In this document: positions 1 through 7,741 of the stretch, piece by piece
How the letters are laid out: the number at the start of each line of letters is the position of its first letter
How positions within the stretch are numbered: position 1 is the first letter of the stretch
Assembly (NCBI RefSeq): GCF_031583595.1
Contig: NZ_CP134145.1
Location: 3,286,001 to 3,350,000, forward strand
Direction: 5' to 3'
DNA length: 64,000 nucleotides
From: Thalassotalea psychrophila
GTDB taxonomy: Bacteria; Pseudomonadota; Gammaproteobacteria; Enterobacterales; Alteromonadaceae
Notes under the pieces: generated by a model
Told to the model about the DNA's origin: nothing
The model's database searches: none
The model's input: only the letters and a program-made list of their open reading frames with translations
Program-made: the position numbers and the translations under genes

Positions 1-68
1 TCTTAGAATTTTTAGAAGGTAAGAAATTACCTGCAGTTGCCATTTTAGAAGAACGCGCAGCTCAATAG
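1..68 (+). CDS. pgk: phosphoglycerate kinase, C-terminal end (partial)
   Basis: Only the last 22 codons are in the window. They read LEFLEGKKLPAVAILEERAA then Q and TAG, which is the typical C-terminus of bacterial phosphoglycerate kinase (glycolysis, 1,3-bisphosphoglycerate to 3-phosphoglycerate with ATP formation). The position directly upstream of class II aldolase matches the common gapA/epd-pgk-fba order of gammaproteobacteria. The 100-bp gap to fba leaves room for either an operon or a separate promoter. The call rests on a short tail plus context. Confidence 0.8.
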   Translation, partial: LEFLEGKKLPAVAILEERAAQ

Positions 69-168
69 GCTTAATTAAATAAGCTAATTAAAATATATTT
101 TTTATAACTTTAATCTATACTAAAAGTGGTTTTAACCGCTTATATCACACACAAAAGGAGTGTTGGTA

Positions 169-1233
169 ATGGCTTTAATTTCTATGCGTCAAATGCTGGA
201 CCATGCAGCAGAGTTTGACTATGGTATTCCTGCGTTTAACGTAAATAATCTTGAGCAAGTACGTGCAATTATGCTTGCCGCTCGCGATACTGACAGCCCG
301 GTAATTTTACAAGCGTCAGCTGGTGCTCGCAAATATGCTGGTGCGCCTTTCTTACGTCATTTAATTTTAGCCGCGACTGAAGAGTTTCCAGAAATTCCTG
401 TAGTTATGCACCAAGATCATGGTACATCTCCGGCAGTATGTCAGCGTTCAATTCAACTTGGTTTTTCATCAGTAATGATGGATGGCTCGTTAGGCGAAGA
501 CGGTAAAACCCCTTCATCTTATGAATATAACGTAGACGTAACTCGCAGAACTGTTGAAATGGCTCATGCGTGTGGCGTTAGTGTTGAAGGTGAACTTGGT
601 TGTTTGGGTTCATTAGAAACAGGTATGGCGGGTGAAGAAGACGGTATTGGTGCTGAAGGCATTCTAACTGCCGATCAAATGCTTACCGATCCAGAAGAAG
701 CTGCTGATTTTGTGAACAAAACACAAGTTGATGCATTAGCTATTGCTTGTGGTACTTCACACGGCGCATACAAGTTTACGCGTCCACCAACAAGTGACAT
801 ATTATCCATTGATCGCATTAAAGCTATCCACGCTCGTATTCCTAACACTCACTTAGTAATGCATGGCTCTTCATCAGTGCCACAAGAATGGTTAGCAGTA
901 ATTAACGAATATGGTGGCAACATTCCTGAAACTTACGGTGTGCCAGTTGAGCAAATTCAAGAAGGCATTAAAAACGGCGTTCGCAAAGTAAACATCGATA
1001 CTGATTTACGTCTTGCTTCTACAGGTGCAGTTCGTCGCTTCTTAGCGCACAACCCATCTGAATTTGACCCTCGTAAATTTTTACAAACAACTACAGATGC
1101 TATGTACGATATTGTTAAAGCCCGTTATGAAGCTTTTAACACTGCTGGCCATGCAAGTAAAATTAAATGTATCTCTTTAGACGCTATGTACGACAGATAC
1201 ATTAGCGGCGAGTTAAACGCATTAATTAAATAA
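169..1233 (+). CDS. fba: fructose-bisphosphate aldolase class II
   Basis: Zinc-dependent aldolase of glycolysis and gluconeogenesis, cleaving fructose 1,6-bisphosphate to DHAP and glyceraldehyde 3-phosphate in the cytosol. The protein of 354 residues has the length and motifs of the class IIB (Calvin-cycle subtype) branch: the metal/substrate motif HQDHG at residues 81-85, the segment [17 protein letters not shown], and [12 protein letters not shown] near residue 280. I chose the ATG at 169 because AAAGGAG at 154-160 lies 8 nt upstream. An in-frame GTG at 160 overlaps that ribosome binding site and is rejected. It follows pgk on the same strand and is closed by a strong terminator. High confidence. 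Confidence 0.96.
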   Translation: MALISMRQMLDHAAEFDYGIPAFNVNNLEQVRAIMLAARDTDSPVILQASAGARKYAGAPFLRHLILAATEEFPEIPVVMHQDHGTSPAVCQRSIQLGFSSVMMDGSLGEDGKTPSSYEYNVDVTRRTVEMAHACGVSVEGELGCLGSLETGMAGEEDGIGAEGILTADQMLTDPEEAADFVNKTQVDALAIACGTSHGAYKFTRPPTSDILSIDRIKAIHARIPNTHLVMHGSSSVPQEWLAVINEYGGNIPETYGVPVEQIQEGIKNGVRKVNIDTDLRLASTGAVRRFLAHNPSEFDPRKFLQTTTDAMYDIVKARYEAFNTAGHASKIKCISLDAMYDRYISGELNALIK

Positions 1234-1260
1234 ATCAGATAGTTAACTGTTTATTTTATT

Positions 1261-1287
1261 AAAAAGGACCTGAAGGTCCTTTTTTTA
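1261..1287 (+). terminator. Rho-independent terminator of fba
   Basis: Ten-base arms (1261-1270 and 1275-1284) around a TGAA loop run directly into a T tract, 27 bp after the fba stop codon. Confidence 0.92.
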
Positions 1288-1402
1288 TTGCCATTTCTAT
1301 TGAAAATCACTGGTCTGATTTGTTAACTTCGTTATAATGCCCTGGCTAATAAAAATTAACCTTAAGAAAAAATAGAGTTAAAAAGCTCTGTTTATTATAA
1401 AA

Positions 1403-2308
1403 ATGAAAAAACTGCTACTCCTTCCATTAATAACTGGCGCTACCTTTTCGGTTTTAGCTCAAGATGAACTATCAACTCAGTCTAGTAACGCTGAAGCAAT
1501 TGATGCCATTGTTGCTTCTTTATATGAAGAAGATAAGCCTGATTGTTATCATTTCACCGATGAAGTTCCCCCTGAAGAATTTATCGGTTTTCCTGAATGT
1601 GATATTACTCCTTCTACTATTAGCGGCGCTGTTGAAGTAGGTGCTTTTTTCAATACAGGTGATAACGACTATGCTATTGGAATTGTAAAATCTGATTTAA
1701 TCCATGAAGTGGGCAAAATGCGCTCTAATTGGAAAATGGGTTTTTTTGGTCGTAAATCAGAAGAAGAAAATGATGAGGGTAAAGACGAATATGTAACAAC
1801 TGACCAAAAATGGGGAACCTCATTACAAAGTAATTACACCCTTGAAGAAGGTGGTAAAAATTACCTTTTTGGTTATGGCTCATACGAAGCTGACCGATTT
1901 AATGGTTTTGATTACCAAAGCTCAATAGCTGCCGGTTGGGGTCGTCGTTGGTACGAAACAGAAGTTGCTTTTTTCGATGCTGAAATGGGGCCAGGTTTTA
2001 AAGTAGATGAAATTGCAGAAACAGATGAGCATAATAACAAAACTGAGAAAGCAACTATTATTCGTGCCGCTGCAACCTATGAACGACGTTTCTTTGAAAC
2101 TATGGAATTTAAACAGAGTTTTTCAGCAGAGATGGCCACGTCATCAAACGAAAATAGTAAATATCAATCGGTAAGCTCAATTACGACAAAGTTAATTGAA
2201 TCATTAGCATTAAAATTTGCTTTTACAGTTGATCATAATAGTGTGGTTGAAAATGATACTGAAAAAACTCGTACCGAAACATCATTAACTTTGGTTTACA
2301 GTATTTAA
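1403..2308 (+). CDS. DUF481-type outer-membrane beta-barrel protein
   Basis: Predicted exported protein of 301 residues. A Sec signal peptide occupies roughly residues 1-19 (MKK, hydrophobic core, cleavage near VLA-Q). Alternating aromatic/polar strands such as KNYLFGYGSYEADRF and the terminal SLTLVYSI suit an outer-membrane barrel. The pattern of paired strands with WGTSLQSNYTLEEG and GWGRRWYETE resembles the DUF481 (YdiY, salt-induced outer membrane protein) family. The mature N-terminus (residues 20-70) is acidic and holds two cysteines. It is a single-gene unit with its own terminator. Function is unknown and family assignment is by pattern only. Confidence 0.65.
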   Translation: MKKLLLLPLITGATFSVLAQDELSTQSSNAEAIDAIVASLYEEDKPDCYHFTDEVPPEEFIGFPECDITPSTISGAVEVGAFFNTGDNDYAIGIVKSDLIHEVGKMRSNWKMGFFGRKSEEENDEGKDEYVTTDQKWGTSLQSNYTLEEGGKNYLFGYGSYEADRFNGFDYQSSIAAGWGRRWYETEVAFFDAEMGPGFKVDEIAETDEHNNKTEKATIIRAAATYERRFFETMEFKQSFSAEMATSSNENSKYQSVSSITTKLIESLALKFAFTVDHNSVVENDTEKTRTETSLTLVYSI

Positions 2309-2327
2309 AGCTTTCCAAGCCGTAAAT

Positions 2328-2352
2328 AAGCCCGTGAGTTCGGGCTTTAAAT
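2328..2352 (+). terminator. hairpin terminator after the DUF481 gene
   Basis: Arms AAGCCCG (2328-2334) and CGGGCTT (2341-2347) with a 6-nt loop, followed by a mixed T/A tract, 20 bp after the stop codon. Confidence 0.75.
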
Positions 2353-2448
2353 TTTAAATAAAACTCAGTTCAATTAATCAAAGCCTTACTCCCTAGTAAA
2401 AACTAAATAATTCATGTAATTTATAGTTTTTACCTAGCTATTAATTTC

Positions 2449-3384
2449 ATGAATATTACAAAAATAGATCTAAACTTGCTCGTCGCTTTTGATGTATTAC
2501 TGCGCGAAAAGAATGTCACCAGAGCAGCCAATCACCTAGGTATTACCCAACCAGCAATGAGTAATAGCTTAAAACGTCTTAGAAACTTATTAAACGATCC
2601 TGTTCTTGTTAGAACTTCTGATGGCATGGTGGCAACTGAAAGAGCGAGCTCTTTAGCACCAAAAATTCGAAAAATATTGTTAGAAACCAAAGAAGCGTTA
2701 CAAACGGTAGAAGACTTCGAACCATTAAGTAGTACTCGTGTTTTTAGGCTAATGGCCAGCGATTATGCTGCATCTACCCTACTGCCAAAGCTTTTAGAAA
2801 AAATTAATAAGATAGCGCCTAACATCACTATCGATATAATGACACCAAGCGATGTAACGTTTCATGACGTTGAAGATGGCAAAATAGATATGGCGATTAA
2901 TTTATTTGATCAATTACCGCAATCTTTTCATCAAAAAGTATTATGGAATGATGGATTCTCTTGCTTAACCCGAAGTTCAAACCCAATACTAGAAAACTTT
3001 GATTTAAACAGTTACCTAACGAGTAAACATGTTTGGGTTTCTAAAACAGGTTTTGGAGTTGGTTTAGGGATGAACCCAAAAGACGTACAAAAACTTGGCT
3101 GGGTCGATGAAGCGCTTGCCAATATAGGTAAACAACGCGATATAAAGATATTTACTCGTAATTATCATGTTGCCATGCAATTAGCTCATGACGATCAAAT
3201 TATTGCCACGCTCCCTAAAAAAGCAGCAATGATACATAGTAAAGATCCTGGCTATACTATCCTCGATACACCATTTGATGTTCCTGATATAGAATTAAAA
3301 ATGATCTGGTCACCCCTACTTCATCATGAGCCTAGCCATATTTGGTTTAGGCATTTAGTAGATGAAGCGGCGAAAGAATGTTAA
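2449..3384 (+). CDS. LysR-family transcriptional regulator
   Basis: DNA-binding regulator of 311 residues. The N-terminal winged helix-turn-helix covers about residues 6-65 and contains NVTRAANHLGITQPAMSNSL, the canonical LysR recognition segment. The remainder is a periplasmic-binding-protein-like effector domain starting near SSTRVFRLMASDYAASTL, which is the NodD/LeuO-like subtype. The gene is alone on its strand between an unrelated barrel protein and a convergent PEP-CTERM gene, so the context does not reveal its targets or effector. Confidence 0.92.
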   Translation: MNITKIDLNLLVAFDVLLREKNVTRAANHLGITQPAMSNSLKRLRNLLNDPVLVRTSDGMVATERASSLAPKIRKILLETKEALQTVEDFEPLSSTRVFRLMASDYAASTLLPKLLEKINKIAPNITIDIMTPSDVTFHDVEDGKIDMAINLFDQLPQSFHQKVLWNDGFSCLTRSSNPILENFDLNSYLTSKHVWVSKTGFGVGLGMNPKDVQKLGWVDEALANIGKQRDIKIFTRNYHVAMQLAHDDQIIATLPKKAAMIHSKDPGYTILDTPFDVPDIELKMIWSPLLHHEPSHIWFRHLVDEAAKEC

Positions 3385-3480
3385 TTATTTGAAGATAATG
3401 TATTCATTTTCAACCGTGGGTTGGTATCTATAGGGTTATTGACCACTACATTCATCACCTGTTAATACCTATAAACACAA

Positions 3481-3505
3481 AAAGACCACGTAACCGTGGC
3501 CTTTA
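3481..3505. terminator. bidirectional terminator between lysR-type gene and PEP-CTERM gene
   Basis: Ten-base arms (3481-3490 and 3495-3504, one G-U position) flanked by A residues on the left and T residues on the right, placed between convergent stop codons. Confidence 0.8.
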
Positions 3506-3537
3506 TCTAACGCTAATTAATGTATTTATTTAAAAGT

Positions 3538-4164
3538 CTATTTAGATGTCTTTCTCATAGCAACAAGCCCAATTAAACCAAATGCTAATAACAAAATACT
3601 ACTTGGCTCTGGAACAGGAATGCTTTGTGGTGTAACTATACCATCAGATTCAAATGACTCAACATAAAACTCCCCAGCAGCTCTACCACCATAGGCAATG
3701 CTATAAACTCCATAACCACCATCAGCAGAAAACCAACCATCGTTGCCTGAAACATTTACACCTTGCTCGGAGCCCATCCATAAAACAGTAGTTGGAGCAT
3801 CACCGTCATCATGGTTATTGTTTAAGTTAACCAAGAAACTATTTTTAACGACACCAACTTCACCATCAACTTTAAAGGTGAATGTAAGCATTTCACCTAT
3901 ATTATCAATATTATCATCAGATCCACAGTGATTTGTGTCTGTTTGACAAACACCTAAGCCGGCATCATGATCATCAAAATAAGTAAAATGCGAAGAAGTT
4001 ATTTCTATGGTGATCCCAGCACCAAGATCTAAAGTCAAAGCTGCATCACCATTTGTATATGCGCCTTCGCTAGCTAAATCTTGAAGATTAATCAAAACAG
4101 CATTCGCTTGTGCTGACATGAAAAGCAATGCACTTGCTAAAACAGCACTCAATAATTTTTTCAT
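3538..4164 (-). CDS. PEP-CTERM sorting domain-containing protein
   Basis: Secreted protein of 208 residues. It begins with a signal peptide (about residues 1-22, ending SAQANA). It ends with a PEP-CTERM tail: the VPEPSS motif near residue 184, a hydrophobic helix ILLLAFGLIGLVAM, and the basic end RKTSK. In known systems this tail is recognised by an exosortase (EpsH/XrtA type), and the substrates are exopolysaccharide-associated surface proteins. The middle is acidic, rich in D, G and N, with one CQTDTNHC cysteine pair, and looks like a small beta-sandwich. No exosortase gene is in this window, although an exopolysaccharide locus lies 40 kb away. The sorting class is certain, the function unknown. 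Confidence 0.88.
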   Translation of the reverse strand: MKKLLSAVLASALLFMSAQANAVLINLQDLASEGAYTNGDAALTLDLGAGITIEITSSHFTYFDDHDAGLGVCQTDTNHCGSDDNIDNIGEMLTFTFKVDGEVGVVKNSFLVNLNNNHDDGDAPTTVLWMGSEQGVNVSGNDGWFSADGGYGVYSIAYGGRAAGEFYVESFESDGIVTPQSIPVPEPSSILLLAFGLIGLVAMRKTSK

Positions 4165-4483
4165 ATATATTCCTTCATTTACAGTTAAAGCACGTGTTAA
4201 TACGAAGCAATTAGTAGGCCAGAATATAAATCATAAAAAAAAATTCTATAATTTCAATATACTGTAAAAATGAATTTAATTTATTCTTACGATTTACTTT
4301 AAATAATGGTTAAGGTGTAAAAATAGCTGACACCGTGAAATTTATTTCCAATATATCCGTTCATCTCATAAATCATGCATTTTATCTATTAGCACTAGCT
4401 TTTAACATCTCGTTAACATAAGTTAACATTAGCAAAAACGTATTACCTTTCTAATTCAGATGTGGCTCAAAGGGGTGAGAACT
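4165..4483. promoter_or_regulatory. divergent promoter region, AT-rich
   Basis: About 320 bp between two divergent genes for exported proteins. It contains a GTTAAC-N4-GTTAAC direct/palindromic pair near 4412-4427 that could be an operator half-site pair. No gene was found. Confidence 0.35.
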
Positions 4484-4870
4484 ATGAAGACGAATACCAA
4501 CATTAAAAGTTTTTTATTAGCAGCATTGATAAGTATAGGATTACCTATGTCGGCGCAAGCGATAGAAGACAGCAAAACAAACTTCACTAAAGATATGCAC
4601 GTAAACATAACTACTGTTACCGGTAATTACTTTAATGCTTACGATGCAATAATTAATAAACCATTAGCGCAACTAATGGTAGTAAATAATTTCTCCGCAT
4701 ATAGTCCACACCCAGTAAAAACATCAAACAGTGTTTTTGCGATGGCTATGCGAGCACAAGATAAAATTCAATATTTTATGGCTGTAGTAGATAGTGTGTT
4801 TGCTGACAATGAAACAGAAGAAGTTGAGCAAGAATGTAGAACAACTAGACTTGCTAACTTATTTTTTTAA
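4484..4870 (+). CDS. small exported protein of unknown function
   Basis: I do not recognise this protein. It has 128 residues from the ATG at 4484, which follows AGGGGTGAG (4471-4479) at a suitable distance; an in-frame upstream ATG at 4460 would place charged residues before the signal and lacks a ribosome binding site. Residues 1-24 form a clear Sec signal peptide (hydrophobic core FLLAALISIGLP, cleavage after SAQA). The mature part is about 100 residues, ends with an acidic stretch DNETEEVEQE, and has a single cysteine. It stands alone between a PEP-CTERM gene and convergent rnfH. Confidence 0.6.
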   Translation: MKTNTNIKSFLLAALISIGLPMSAQAIEDSKTNFTKDMHVNITTVTGNYFNAYDAIINKPLAQLMVVNNFSAYSPHPVKTSNSVFAMAMRAQDKIQYFMAVVDSVFADNETEEVEQECRTTRLANLFF

Positions 4871-4891
4871 GCTCGTTATACTTTTAAAAGT

Positions 4892-5245
4892 TTAACCATT
4901 GGTTTTGGCGCGTTGAGGGTTAACCCTACCTCCGGTAACTATATCAGCACGGCCCTCTTCTTTTGCTTTTTCAGCTCTACGTTTACGAACTTCTTTAGGA
5001 TCAGCAATTAGTGGCCGATATATTTCAATTCGGTCACCATCTTCAACTATTTGACCAAGCTTAACAGCACGGTTCCAAACACCAACTTTGTTAACGGCCA
5101 AATCTATCTCTTTATATTGCTGACAAATACCTGATTCAACAATTGCTTGTTCTACGGTAGATTGTGCATCTATTTGTAGAGATAATAATGTTTGCTCATT
5201 AGGCAGGCCATAAACCAGTTCAATTGCAATTTGTTCAATCGTCAT
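4892..5245 (-). CDS. rnfH: RnfH family protein (RatB, UPF0125)
   Basis: Small ubiquitin-like (beta-grasp) protein of 117 residues. It carries the family motif VGVWNRAVKLGQIVEDGDRIEIYRPL around residues 53-78 and the basic tail DPKEVRKRRAEKAKEEGR. Its exact biochemical role is not settled; the name comes from an association with Rnf in other bacteria. It lies 3 bp downstream of ratA on the same strand, the arrangement found in most gammaproteobacteria, divergent from smpB. The two genes are almost certainly cotranscribed. Confidence 0.93.
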   Translation of the reverse strand: MTIEQIAIELVYGLPNEQTLLSLQIDAQSTVEQAIVESGICQQYKEIDLAVNKVGVWNRAVKLGQIVEDGDRIEIYRPLIADPKEVRKRRAEKAKEEGRADIVTGGRVNPQRAKTNG

Positions 5246-5248
5246 TTG

Positions 5249-5677
5249 TTAATAAACCTCTTTTGCTCTATTCGTAAAAGCAGACACCATATTATTGGTT
5301 AGACTATCAAATATACGGCCAAAAGCCATCTCTATTAGTTTGTTTGAAAATTCATAATCTAATACAAGTTCAACTTTACACGCTTCTTCGCTTAACGGTG
5401 TTAGTTGCCAATAGCCCGTTAACTTTTTAAACGGGCCATCTTTTAAATTCATCGTAATTTTTTTATTTTGTTCTAACGTGTTTTCGGTGGTGAACCATTT
5501 TTGTACGCCCCCCTTTGACACTAATAACGACGCAGTCATTTTATCATCGGTATGTGAAACAAGCTTTGAGTTGCTACACCCGGGCAAAAATTTAGGATAC
5601 GAGACTACATCATTAATTAATTTGTACATCTCTGCAGCACTATACATAACAAGTGCGTGTCGATTTACTGCTGGCAT
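5249..5677 (-). CDS. ratA: RatA/PasT/Coq10-family START-like protein
   Basis: Protein of 142 residues with a SRPBCC (START-like) lipid-binding fold. Visible motifs are MYKLINDVVSYPKFLPGC near the N-terminus and the Coq10-type strand LVLDYEFSNKLIEMAFG with the C-terminal helix IFDSLTNNMVSAFTNRAKEVY. In E. coli the homologue was reported to bind 50S ribosomal subunits (RatA) and is also viewed as a ubiquinone-binding Coq10 homologue. It is first in the rnfH operon and divergent from smpB, so the 170-bp gap (5678-5848) should hold both promoters. Confidence 0.93.
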   Translation of the reverse strand: MPAVNRHALVMYSAAEMYKLINDVVSYPKFLPGCSNSKLVSHTDDKMTASLLVSKGGVQKWFTTENTLEQNKKITMNLKDGPFKKLTGYWQLTPLSEEACKVELVLDYEFSNKLIEMAFGRIFDSLTNNMVSAFTNRAKEVY

Positions 5678-5832
5678 TTACTTCCCCTATTAATACCAAT
5701 GAACTTATCGATATTTAATGCGCTGTTATAATAACAAAGGCAAATTAAAAGCTCACTATATCAAGTAATTATTTTTCATCTATTTTTCTCAAAAAATTTA
5801 AATCTATCAGTATCAATGTATGAATTCTTACG

Positions 5833-5838
5833 TATAAT
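5833..5838 (+). promoter_or_regulatory. candidate -10 element of smpB
   Basis: A perfect TATAAT (5833-5838) lies 10 bp before the smpB ATG. A start about 7 bp downstream would leave only 3-5 nt of leader. No good -35 box is visible 17 bp upstream, so an upstream promoter cannot be excluded. Confidence 0.4.
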
Positions 5839-5848
5839 AGGCGCCATT

Positions 5849-6328
5849 ATGGCAAAGAAAAAATCTAAACAACCAAGTAACACTATCGCTTTAAATAAAA
5901 AAGCGAGGCATGAATATTCCTTAGAGGATAAATTTGAAGCTGGCATGAGTTTGCAGGGCTGGGAATTAAAAAGTATTCGCCAAGGAAAAGTAAATATTTC
6001 CGACTGTTACGTATTTATTAAAGACCGAGAAGCATACCTTCTTGGCGCAGAAATTCACCCATTACTTTCTGCATCCTCGCATGTAGTTTGTGAACCAACT
6101 CGTGATCGTAAACTGTTATTAAACCGCAGAGAGCTTGACCGTTTAATTGGCGCTGTAGATCGCCAAGGCTATTCATTAATTGCTACCGCAATGTATTGGA
6201 AAAAGAACTGGGTTAAACTAGAGTTCTGTCTTGGTAAAGGTAAGAAAACACACGACAAACGTGCCGATATTAAAGATAGAGAGTGGAAGGTTGACCAAGG
6301 TCGATTAATGAAGCAAAAATCTCAATAA
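5849..6328 (+). CDS. smpB: SsrA-binding protein SmpB
   Basis: Partner of tmRNA in trans-translation: it binds the tRNA-like domain of ssrA RNA and loads it on stalled ribosomes. The 159-residue protein starts [20 protein letters not shown], then has the OB-fold core ([19 protein letters not shown]) and the C-terminal basic tail [18 protein letters not shown] needed in the decoding site. I take the ATG at 5849, which matches known SmpB N-termini, rather than the in-frame upstream ATG at 5819. The ssrA gene itself lies 0.9 kb downstream on the same strand. Confidence 0.97.
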   Translation: MAKKKSKQPSNTIALNKKARHEYSLEDKFEAGMSLQGWELKSIRQGKVNISDCYVFIKDREAYLLGAEIHPLLSASSHVVCEPTRDRKLLLNRRELDRLIGAVDRQGYSLIATAMYWKKNWVKLEFCLGKGKKTHDKRADIKDREWKVDQGRLMKQKSQ

Positions 6329-6366
6329 GAATTGCACTCAGTTTATTTATTATAAACAAGTACACA

Positions 6367-6401
6367 AAAACGCCAGCTTAATCAATTTAAGCTGGCGTTT
6401 T
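6367..6401 (+). terminator. Rho-independent terminator of smpB
   Basis: Long arms (AAAACGCCAGCTTA at 6367-6380 and its complement at 6387-6400) around a 6-nt loop, ending in a TTTT tract. Confidence 0.92.
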
Positions 6402-6501
6402 ACTTCAAGGAAGAAGTAATGCAAATCACCATGGATGGTATTAGATTTGTAACTTCAAGGAAGAAGTAATGCAAATCTCCATCGAAGGTATCAGATTTGT
6501 A
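6402..6501 (+). repeat. 50-bp tandem duplication with two mini-ORFs
   Basis: Two head-to-tail 50-bp copies (6402-6451 and 6452-6501) differ at four positions. Each has AAGGAAGAAGTA followed by an ATG, and each contains a short inverted repeat CAAATC...GATTTG. The mini-ORFs read MQITMDGIRFVTSRKK (6419-6469) and MQISIEGIRFVHLS (6469-6513). The differences within the shared part give T/S, M/I and D/E plus one silent change. Translation is not proven. Confidence 0.75.
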
Positions 6502-6515
6502 CACCTCTCATAATA

Positions 6516-6983
6516 TTACTTTTTAGGCTTTTTACTTACCCATAATTTGATACTACCAGTAACTACTACAACATTATTAGCATCATAAGCTGTAACGGGT
6601 ACTAAAAAGTCCCCTTCTTCCCAAACTAAATCTTCTAAATCAGCTACACAGCGAATATCAGTTCCCGCTTTTGCAGTGTAATCTAAGCTCATACCTTTTG
6701 GGATCCAACGAAGGTGTGCAGGAATAGATGCTTCAGATACTGCCCCCATAGCCATCTCTAAACCATTGCAAATTGCAATAACGTGAACTGTGCCAATATG
6801 GTTTTCGACAATCTTGCGCTTTTTAATTAACACTTCACAATAACCTGGGCGAAGTTCAACAACGTAGGGCTTAATTGTTTGAAAATACGGTGCCCAACGA
6901 GCAAAGAACCAAGAGAATAAGCGATTACCAAACGAATATTTGTGCCATTTATTATATATTTCTAACAGTTTTGGCTGTGCCAT
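6516..6983 (-). CDS. DUF4442 hotdog-fold thioesterase-like protein
   Basis: Protein of 155 residues, matching the DUF4442 branch of the hotdog (acyl-CoA thioesterase-like) superfamily. It has the N-terminal aromatic helix region FGNRLFSWFFARWAPYF, the central helix IGTVHVIAICNGLEMAMGA and the strand RWIPKGMSLDYTAKAGTDI. Proteins of this group probably act on acyl-thioesters but no substrate is known. It is a monocistronic gene between smpB and ssrA, transcribed against both, and the 227-bp gap to ssrA is a divergent promoter region. Confidence 0.85.
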   Translation of the reverse strand: MAQPKLLEIYNKWHKYSFGNRLFSWFFARWAPYFQTIKPYVVELRPGYCEVLIKKRKIVENHIGTVHVIAICNGLEMAMGAVSEASIPAHLRWIPKGMSLDYTAKAGTDIRCVADLEDLVWEEGDFLVPVTAYDANNVVVVTGSIKLWVSKKPKK

Positions 6984-7140
6984 GTATAACCCTTTAATAA
7001 AAGTAAAAAACTAAAACAGAACTTAAATCAACAGAACTGGTCTAATGAGTGTAGCGATTGAACAATAATATAGGATTTTTATGTGTAATTGCAATCAAAA
7101 GTCTAATGTTGCTACGATAGTTGTACGTTTATTGCTCGCG

Positions 7141-7169
7141 TTGTTTATTCACTAAATACGCGATACAAT
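7141..7169 (+). promoter_or_regulatory. sigma-70 promoter of ssrA
   Basis: TTGTTT (7141-7146), a 17-bp spacer and TACAAT (7164-7169) lie about 40 bp upstream of the mature tmRNA 5' end. That is consistent with a precursor trimmed by RNase P. Confidence 0.65.
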
Positions 7170-7210
7170 AGCCATTCTACTCTGTTATTTCGTTATCAGG
7201 TAGAACCTTT

Positions 7211-7561
7211 GGGGCGGATTCAGGATTCGACGAGATTCACGAAACCCAAGGTGCATGCCCAGGGGCGGTTGGCCTGGTAAAAAGCCGCAAAACTATAATT
7301 GCTAACGACGAAACGTTCGCACTAGCCGCTTAAGGCTAGCCATCCCCTCGTAAATTTACCTGTTGTTTAGAGGATAGATGGTCACCCCAAATAGGTTAGC
7401 GAGGGAACTGCGTCTGACGGTGAACCGCGAAACAGTATCAGACTCACCAGAATGAAGCCTGTCGCTTGGCGTCTGACTGGTTAAATAAATGAGCGACTAA
7501 GCATGTAGTACCGAGGATGTAGGTTTTTCGGACGGGGGTTCAAATCCCCCCCGCTCCACCA
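7211..7561 (+). ncRNA. ssrA: transfer-messenger RNA (tmRNA)
   Basis: Rescues stalled ribosomes together with SmpB. The 5' end GGGGCGGATTCAGGATTCGA and the 3' end with TTCAAATCC and CCGCTCCACCA form the tRNA-Ala-like domain, with acceptor stem GGGGCGG pairing with CCGCTCC. The tag reading frame runs 7301-7333 and encodes ANDETFALAA then TAA, with the first alanine supplied by the charged tRNA domain. The pseudoknot-rich middle (7335-7480) shows the expected paired GC blocks. About 351 nt, normal for the family. No integrase or attachment duplication is visible at its 3' end. Confidence 0.97.
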
Positions 7562-7574
7562 AGTATAGAGATTA

Positions 7575-7601
7575 AGGCGCTTATCCTGCGCCTTTTTTTT
7601 C
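7575..7601 (+). terminator. Rho-independent terminator of ssrA
   Basis: AGGCGC (7575-7580) and GCGCCT (7588-7593) with a 7-nt loop and eight T residues, 13 bp after the tmRNA CCA end. Confidence 0.92.
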
Positions 7602-7741
7602 GCCTAAAATTTGTGGTTACACTGGGGAGTTATATAATTTAAAATCCCTATCGATAGTTTTTTAATGTCATAATCTAATCAATAAAGAGTGATGGTTCAC
7701 ATTGCTACATTCAAACAATAGTTACATGGACAAGATATATC

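Noticed and set aside
160..168. GTG start for fba three codons upstream.
   Set aside because: The GTG is part of the AAAGGAG/TG ribosome binding region for the ATG at 169, and aldolases begin at that methionine.
4892..5677. rnfH-ratA as a toxin-antitoxin pair.
   Set aside because: The pair is a widely conserved neighbour of smpB with a Coq10-like and a ubiquitin-like protein; despite the historical RatAB naming it has no typical toxin-antitoxin organisation.
7211..7741. ssrA 3' end as integration site of a genomic island.
   Set aside because: No integrase, no duplication of the tmRNA 3' end downstream, and the next genes look like ordinary chromosomal ones.
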